NCBI GenBank assembly: GCA_024638815.1 | Contig: JAHEJM010000021.1 | Location: forward strand, 1-45,243 | Source of the DNA: Acidimicrobiales bacterium | GTDB lineage: Bacteria > Actinomycetota > Acidimicrobiia > Acidimicrobiales > SZUA-35 | DNA length: 45,243 nucleotides | Direction of reading: 5' to 3' | In this document: in pieces, positions 40,859-45,243 of the stretch | How the letters are laid out: every line of letters begins with the position of its first letter | Position numbering within the stretch: the first letter of the stretch is position 1 | Notes under the pieces: model-generated | What the model was told of the DNA's origin: nothing | The model's input: only the letters and a program-made list of their open reading frames with translations | The model's database searches: none | Translations under genes and position numbers: made by a program

Positions 40859-41830
40859 GTGAAGAAGTCGACAGCGGCTCTGGCCACAACACTGGCGGCG
40901 GCCGGAGCAACCTATCTGGCCGCCCGGCGTGTCATCAACCGGTGGGCCGACAACCCCAATCCGCTGGCCGGGGAACCACTGGAGTTTCCGTCCTCTCTGG
41001 CCGCCACCGTCACCACCGACGATGGCGCCCGACTCGCGGTTCGCCGCGTCGGGTCGGGACCGACGGTGGTGCTCGTGCACGGTCTGACCGGCAACCGCCA
41101 CGACTGGGCGCCGGTGGCCCGCCGCCTGCTCAGCGAGGGGTTCAGGGTGGTCGCCGTCGAACAACGGGGCCACGGCGAGTCAACCCGAGGAACCGATGGC
41201 TACGGGGTGCCCCGACTGGCCGCCGATCTGGCTCAGGTGTTGAGCGCCCTCGATCTGCGCAACGTCACGTTGGTCGGCCATTCCATGGGAGCAATGGCGG
41301 CGATGACCTTGGTGGTGGAGCATCCCAAGGTGGCGGCCGAGCGGGTCCGAAAGCTGGTGACGGTGGCCACCACCCCGACCGTTCGCCATCCAAGAATCAA
41401 GTCCGGTCTACATCTGCTGTCGACCGAGGCTCTGGACCACTTCACCCGGTTCGACGATCGGTTGCGACTAGGGGCCGGCCTCGTTGCTTTCGGTGAACAC
41501 CCCAACCTCGAGCTGATCGACTATGTCATCGCCTCGACCGCCCAATGTCCCAACGACGTGCGACGGGAGGCCACGGCCGGCCTCATCGGTTTTGACATCA
41601 CCGAGCACCTGGCCTCGATCGAACTCGACACCCTGGTCATGGCCGGCACCCACGACCGGCTGGCGCCGCTTCGTTACAACACGCTGATCGCCGAGAACAT
41701 CCCCCGTTCCCGCCTGGAAATCGTGGACGGTGCCGGCCACATGATGATACTGGAAAAGGCCGATCGCATCGCCTTCCTCCTGGCCGAGTTCACCCGCCTC
41801 GCCACCCGAAATCGCTCCGAACAGGTCTAG
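40859..41830 (+). CDS. Alpha/beta hydrolase, membrane-anchored
   Basis: A 323-residue hydrolase. An N-terminal helix (AALATTLAAAGATYLAARRVI) may anchor it. Core motifs: VLVHGLTGNRHDWAPVARRL (oxyanion hole), GHSMGAMAAMTL (nucleophile Ser), ThrHisAspArg in MAGTHDRLAPL (acid) and DGAGHMMILEKAD (His). This is the standard alpha/beta-hydrolase 1 plan; substrate unknown. Starts GTG after a strong GAGGAGGA. Its 3' end is followed 17 bases later by a large nested hairpin. Confidence 0.9.
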   Translation: MKKSTAALATTLAAAGATYLAARRVINRWADNPNPLAGEPLEFPSSLAATVTTDDGARLAVRRVGSGPTVVLVHGLTGNRHDWAPVARRLLSEGFRVVAVEQRGHGESTRGTDGYGVPRLAADLAQVLSALDLRNVTLVGHSMGAMAAMTLVVEHPKVAAERVRKLVTVATTPTVRHPRIKSGLHLLSTEALDHFTRFDDRLRLGAGLVAFGEHPNLELIDYVIASTAQCPNDVRREATAGLIGFDITEHLASIELDTLVMAGTHDRLAPLRYNTLIAENIPRSRLEIVDGAGHMMILEKADRIAFLLAEFTRLATRNRSEQV

Positions 41831-41847
41831 CGCGGCGTCTGCTGGTC

Positions 41848-41907
41848 GTCGAGGTGCTCGTCTTCGTGGCCCGGCCAACACGGCCGGACCACGAACCACA
41901 CCTCGAC
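41848..41907 (+). terminator. Nested hairpin A after the hydrolase gene
   Basis: Outer arms GTCGAGGTG and CACCTCGAC (9 bp, perfect) enclose inner arms TTCGTGGCCCGGCC and GGCCGGACCACGAA (14 bp, one mismatch) around the loop AACAC. It lies 17 bases after the stop codon, in sense with the gene. No T-run follows. It may be a terminator or a structured 3' RNA element. Confidence 0.6.
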
Positions 41908-41975
41908 TCCCGCTACCTCAAGCGCAGGGGACCCGTTCTCGCTACAGGCCAGAAGCTCCCCGTTCTTCTGAGGCG

Positions 41976-42067
41976 TTGAGGTGCAGTTGCTCTGGACGGG
42001 CACCGCTCCTGTTCCGGCCGTGTTGGCCGGAACAGGAGACGTGTGCCCGTCCTTCAAAACACCTCAA
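41976..42067 (-). terminator. Nested hairpin B after the ABC operon
   Basis: Read on the minus strand: outer arms TTGAGGTG/CACCTCAA (8 bp), middle arms GGACGGGCAC/GTGCCCGTCC (10 bp, perfect) and inner arms CTCCTGTTCCGGCC/GGCCGGAACAGGAG (14 bp, perfect) around the loop AACAC. The outer arm begins in the last codon and stop of the substrate-binding protein gene. It has the same core (CCGGCC-AACAC-GGCCGG) and GAGGTG outer arm as element A. Confidence 0.65.
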
Positions 42068-43251
42068 AAGCCGATGCCCTCGTCGATGAACTCGTTGGTG
42101 ACCAGATCCTCGGCGGTCAGGTCCTCGGGTACCGGAATGGACGGGACCTGCTCGGCGGTCACGGCAATGACCTCGTTGACCCGGTCCAGATCGAAGTTAC
42201 CGACGGTGTCGTCCGGTCCGTTGCCCACGATCTCGAGCCCACCCATCTGGACCACGGTGTCGGCCACGCCGTCCTCGGTCAACACCCAGAAGCTGTCGAG
42301 GGTCGTCACCGCCTCGATCAGGGCGGCGTTGGTGGCCGATGGATCCTCCTGGAAGTCGACGATCGACTGCTGCACCAGCGGCACAAAGGCGCCCAGGCAG
42401 GATCGGGCGGCGTCGTCGAGCTTGCTGTCGAGAATGGTCAGCGGGCCCTGATAGAGCTCGTAGCCCGAGTCGTGGATGAGCAGGAAATCGACCGGCTTGC
42501 CCCACTCGGCGAAGTCGTTCTCGTACTTGTACGGCTCCTGGGTGGCAAAACCCTGCTGGATGAGGGCACCCCCCTCGGCGATGAACCGGGTGGGTGAACC
42601 GTCGTAGGTTCCGTCCAGCTGGCCCTCGTCGACGAGACCGGCCCCGACCAGGTACTCGGTGTAGGACGCTCCTCCGAAATGGGCGATCACCGCTCCGGTG
42701 TCCTTCACATCGCCCCAACCCGAGATGTCGTAGGTCTCGGGATCCCACATGATGATCTGGGGGTTGATGTCAAGCGGAGCGACAACGGCCGTGGTCGGGA
42801 ACTCCGCGTAGTTGGCGATGGCCTCGTCGGTGTTGACATAGCCGAGGAAGATGTCGTCGTCGGTGGCCATGAGCGCCACCGTTGGCTGGTTGCCGATGTA
42901 GGGACCGCCGGCCCGGATCTCAACCGTGATCGAAGGCTCAGCGGCCAGCGGGCCGCTGAAGCGGCCCGATTCGGGATCGACCTCACCCTCGCCGCCGGTC
43001 AGGTTGTAGATGGCGCCGTGCTCGGGCTCGGGAAACCAGTCGGTTTGGATGACCAGCGGGTTGGGGCAGTCGGCCAGACCGCCGGCTGCTGTCTCGCCTT
43101 CGCCACCATTGGCCTCCCCGTCCGAGTCATCGCCGTCGTCTCCACAAGCGGCGGCCACGAGGACGAGGGCGAACAGTCCGGCCAGCAGGCGGCGCCGGCT
43201 CCGCCTCGGACCGTGCCGGGATGTCGTCGATTCGGATGTCATATGATTCAT
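42064..43251 (-). CDS. ABC transporter substrate-binding lipoprotein
   Basis: A 395-residue protein. The twin-basic N-terminus and lipobox (SRRRLLAGLFALVLVAAACGDDG) mark a lipoprotein with Cys at about 34, followed by an Asp/Gly/Glu-rich linker. The mature part (NPLVIQTDWFPEPEHGAIYNL ... VDPESGRFSGPL ... AEYTEYLVGAGL-type region) fits the NMT1/THI5-like binding proteins that work with nitrate/sulfonate/taurine-type importers. Substrate unknown. The ATG at 43251 overlaps the permease stop as ATGA and follows AAGGGAG; the open frame beyond is a shadow of the permease. It is the last gene of the operon. Confidence 0.87.
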   Translation of the reverse strand: MNHMTSESTTSRHGPRRSRRRLLAGLFALVLVAAACGDDGDDSDGEANGGEGETAAGGLADCPNPLVIQTDWFPEPEHGAIYNLTGGEGEVDPESGRFSGPLAAEPSITVEIRAGGPYIGNQPTVALMATDDDIFLGYVNTDEAIANYAEFPTTAVVAPLDINPQIIMWDPETYDISGWGDVKDTGAVIAHFGGASYTEYLVGAGLVDEGQLDGTYDGSPTRFIAEGGALIQQGFATQEPYKYENDFAEWGKPVDFLLIHDSGYELYQGPLTILDSKLDDAARSCLGAFVPLVQQSIVDFQEDPSATNAALIEAVTTLDSFWVLTEDGVADTVVQMGGLEIVGNGPDDTVGNFDLDRVNEVIAVTAEQVPSIPVPEDLTAEDLVTNEFIDEGIGF

Positions 43252-44150
43252 CTCCCTTGGTACCAGGAACTCGTCAGCCGGTTGCGGGCCCAGCCAAAGA
43301 ACTGAAAGAACACGATGCCGAGCAGGGCCGACAGGATTACGGCGGCGATCAGCTCGCCCGGTCGCAGCCGGCTGGAGTAGAGCAGGATCCGGTTGCCCAG
43401 ATCCTTGGGGCCCCGGCCGAAGAAGAAGCCACCGACGATGGCCCCGATCACCGACAGGCCGGCCGAGATCTGGAAACCGGTGAACATGGCCGGCAGCGAG
43501 GCCGGCAGCTGGAGTTTCGTCAGCCGGGTCCAGGTGCCGGCCCCGTGCAGGGTGAACAGCTCGTGCTGGGATTTCTCGGCCGATTTCAGCCCGAACAGGG
43601 TGTTGGTGATGATGGGGAACAGGGCGATGATCACGCACACCAGAATTCGAGCCGAGAAACCGAAGCCGAACAACAAACCGATCAGGGGGACCAAGGCCAG
43701 GATGGGAACCGTCTGGAGGAGGATGGCGTAGGGGTAGAACGAGGTCTCCACCCATTTGGCCTGGCTCATCAACACGGCGAAGGTGACCCCGAGCACGATG
43801 GCGATGACCAGACCGATCAGCGATACCAGGAAGGTGAGCCACAGGGCCGACAGCAGCTGACCGGGCTGGGACCCGTCGGCGCCGCCGAAGAACGAGCTGA
43901 CCACATCGTGGGGATAGGGAAGGGCCGTCTTGCGGCCGTTCTCGTCCAGCACGAACCGGGCGTACAGGTACCAGAGAATGATGAAGCCGACAAACACGGC
44001 CAGCGGCGGGCCAAGGCGGGTCAACAGCGACCGTACGGCCGGGGGCGACTCCCGAGGCACCGACAGGGTGGATCCGGTGCCGGCGCCGGCCAGACCCCGA
44101 CCGGCGGCACGGGTATCGGGCGAGTCCGGGGGCAGACCGGTGGCCGTCAT
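43248..44150 (-). CDS. ABC transporter permease (SsuC/TauC-like)
   Basis: A 300-residue inner-membrane protein with about six helices: PPLAVFVGFIILWYLYARFVL, LLSALWLTFLVSLIGLVIAIVLGV, FYPYAILLQTVPILALVPLIGLLFGFG, ILVCVIIALFPIITNTLFGL and two more near the C-terminus. The EAA loop that docks to the ATPase is GAGTWTRLTKLQLPASLPAMFTG. The first ~45 residues are a Pro/Gly/Ser-rich cytosolic tail. The ATG at 44150 overlaps the ATPase stop as ATGA. Confidence 0.9.
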   Translation of the reverse strand: MTATGLPPDSPDTRAAGRGLAGAGTGSTLSVPRESPPAVRSLLTRLGPPLAVFVGFIILWYLYARFVLDENGRKTALPYPHDVVSSFFGGADGSQPGQLLSALWLTFLVSLIGLVIAIVLGVTFAVLMSQAKWVETSFYPYAILLQTVPILALVPLIGLLFGFGFSARILVCVIIALFPIITNTLFGLKSAEKSQHELFTLHGAGTWTRLTKLQLPASLPAMFTGFQISAGLSVIGAIVGGFFFGRGPKDLGNRILLYSSRLRPGELIAAVILSALLGIVFFQFFGWARNRLTSSWYQGR

Positions 44151-44929
44151 GTGTGGGCTCCCCGCAGTGCGTGGTTGATCTCGCCACTCAGTTCGGCGAA
44201 CGTCGGGTCGAATCGCAACTCGGGATGGCGGGGGTAGTCGAAGGGCACGTCGTAGCTGGCCACAATGGTGCCGGGGCGGCCCGACATCACGTGGACTCTG
44301 GTGCTCATGAACACGGCCTCCATGATGGAGTGGGTGATGAACAGTCCGGCGAACCCCTCGCGTCTGAACAGAGCCAGGGTCTCCTCGTTCAGCCGCTCCC
44401 GGGTGATCTCGTCGAGGGCCCCGAACGGCTCGTCGAACAGGAACACCGGCGGTTCCATCACCAGCGACCGGGCCAGTGAGACCCGCATCCGCATGCCGCC
44501 CGACAGCTGGGCGGGGTAGTGCTGCTCGAATCCGGACAGGCCGACCAGTTCGATGGCCCCGGTCACGGCCCGCTCCATGTCGGGCTTTGGCATCTCGTGA
44601 AGTTCGGCGAAGAGCTCGATGTTGTGGCGCACCGTGCGCCATGGCAGCAGGGTTGCGTCCTGGAACACGTAGCCGATGTTGGATCGATCGACCACGCACC
44701 GGCCCGAGGTCGGCTCGTCCAAGCCGGAGGCCAGGCGTAGCAGGGTCGACTTGCCGCAACCCGAAGGGCCCACCACGGTGACGAACTGGCCCTTGTCCAC
44801 GGTGAAGCTGACATCCCGCAGTGCTTCGGTGCCATCGGGGAAGATCTTGCCCACCTGGTCGAACTGCAACACGGGCGAGCCGGGCCGGCCCGACGGCACG
44901 GCAGCGCCGGTGGTGGCGTCAGCGGTCAT
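44147..44929 (-). CDS. ABC transporter ATP-binding protein (SsuB/TauB-like)
   Basis: A 260-residue ATPase with all motifs: Walker [10 protein letters not shown] (about 53-61), Q-loop [13 protein letters not shown], signature [17 protein letters not shown], Walker [19 protein letters not shown] and H-loop FITHSIMEA. The LLPWRTV and GALDEITRE variants are typical of the nitrate/sulfonate/bicarbonate importers. First gene of the ATPase-permease-binding-protein operon. GGGGAG precedes the ATG at 44929. The divergent gene is dinB, 169 bases away. Confidence 0.93.
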   Translation of the reverse strand: MTADATTGAAVPSGRPGSPVLQFDQVGKIFPDGTEALRDVSFTVDKGQFVTVVGPSGCGKSTLLRLASGLDEPTSGRCVVDRSNIGYVFQDATLLPWRTVRHNIELFAELHEMPKPDMERAVTGAIELVGLSGFEQHYPAQLSGGMRMRVSLARSLVMEPPVFLFDEPFGALDEITRERLNEETLALFRREGFAGLFITHSIMEAVFMSTRVHVMSGRPGTIVASYDVPFDYPRHPELRFDPTFAELSGEINHALRGAHT

Positions 44930-45070
44930 GATCGGACCACTCCCCTACTCCGCACATAGCGGCAAGACTAGTTGCCACGACACCCGTTGCCAGCGTTCGG
45001 GATCGGAGAACGGCGGAGAATTTACGACATGGAAACATGGGTTGTCGACCGGCAATGACTCCTGGCTACT

Positions 45071-45085
45071 GGAACGCATGTTCGA
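45071..45085. promoter_or_regulatory. LexA (SOS) box upstream of dinB
   Basis: GGAACGCATGTTCGA contains GAAC-GCAT-GTTC, which matches the known actinobacterial LexA consensus (CGAAC-RNRY-GTTCG) except for one outer base. It ends one base before the -10 box of the polymerase gene. Confidence 0.7.
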
Positions 45086-45086
45086 C

Positions 45087-45092
45087 TACAAT
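45087..45092 (+). promoter_or_regulatory. -10 box, leaderless-type start of dinB
   Basis: TACAAT, then 6 bases, then the ATG at 45099; the LexA box lies directly upstream. Confidence 0.6.
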
Positions 45093-45098
45093 GAGGTG

Positions 45099-45243
45099 AT
45101 GGGCAACGACGAGTCTGTTCGAGATCGAGTCCCCACCATCCTTCATGCCGATCTCGATGCCTTCTACGCCTCGGTGGAGCAGCGGGACGACCCCGGCCTG
45201 GCCGGGCGACCGGTGGCGGTGGGCGGGGGCATGGTGTTGGCCG
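45099..45243 (+). CDS. dinB: DNA polymerase IV, 3' end outside the window
   Basis: Only the first 48 codons are present. After [11 protein letters not shown] comes [32 protein letters not shown], the start of the Y-family polymerase palm: [12 protein letters not shown] holds the first metal-binding Asp and the steric-gate aromatic, and RPVAVGG is conserved in DinB. Such polymerases copy past DNA damage. A LexA box upstream suggests SOS control. The start is set by the TACAAT box 6 bases before the ATG. Confidence 0.92.
   Translation, partial: MGNDESVRDRVPTILHADLDAFYASVEQRDDPGLAGRPVAVGGGMVLA

Noticed and set aside
41827-42057. Minus-strand open frame of 76 residues between the hydrolase and ABC genes
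   Set aside because: It runs through both nested hairpins, has no ribosome binding site and matches no known family; the palindromic DNA explains the sequence better.
41976-42067. Integron attC-like hairpin
   Set aside because: No core-site sequences of the GTTRRRY type, no cassette and no integrase gene were seen.
42064-44187. Single 707-residue minus-strand reading frame
   Set aside because: The part before 43251 is a shadow of the permease; the lipoprotein signal and ATGA overlap place the start at 43251.

Overview
The window is 45 kb of uniformly high-GC DNA from an actinobacterium. The signs are a BTAD-type regulator domain, an Hsp90-activator-like SRPBCC protein paired with ArsR, a TIGR03086 (mycothiol-type DinB fold) protein, a PPOX-class flavin protein, many GTG starts, and several genes whose -10 box lies 6 to 8 bases before the start codon (leaderless-type). 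A class such as Acidimicrobiia is a guess from overall gene style, not something the sequence proves. No rRNA, tRNA, insertion sequence or CRISPR array was seen.

Layout. 0-2.8 kb: the 3' part of a large AAA_16-type ATPase gene and a YqeY-like gene. 2.8-6.3 kb: an alpha/beta hydrolase, then a small regulator-rich stretch with visibly lower GC (SRPBCC-MarR operon, small membrane protein and divergent TetR regulator), each unit with clear operator-like palindromes, followed by 357 bp of apparently gene-free DNA. 6.6-11.8 kb: minus-strand metabolic genes (MaoC dehydratase, DUF3500 protein, FAD monooxygenase, PPOX flavoprotein, TPP enzyme). 12.1-13.5 kb: a membrane Ser/Thr kinase.

13.5-28.4 kb is one minus-strand array and the most interesting part. 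It runs from an ECF-like sigma factor through a 1582-residue FHA-FtsK/EccC-like ATPase with three P-loops, a SAF-domain protein, a TadZ-like protein, TadA, TadB and TadC, a Flp-like prepilin and two TadE-like pseudopilins, to a 1121-residue membrane protein joining LysM modules to a winged-helix/BTAD module. Most junctions are 4-base ATGA/GTGA overlaps. I read it as a Tad-type pilus locus joined to a type VII-like coupling ATPase and its own sigma factor; the functional link is inference.

28.6-45.2 kb: a secreted beta-propeller-like protein; three FAD oxidoreductases with a creatininase-family enzyme; an ArsR-SRPBCC pair with twin operators; TIGR03086, DUF899 and AIM24-type proteins; a coiled-coil protein built on 33-bp tandem repeats; an amidase; an alpha/beta hydrolase; an ABC importer of the nitrate/sulfonate type; and, cut by the window end, a DNA polymerase IV gene behind a LexA-like box. 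Between the hydrolase and the ABC operon lie two nested hairpins sharing the same core, each in sense with its upstream gene.
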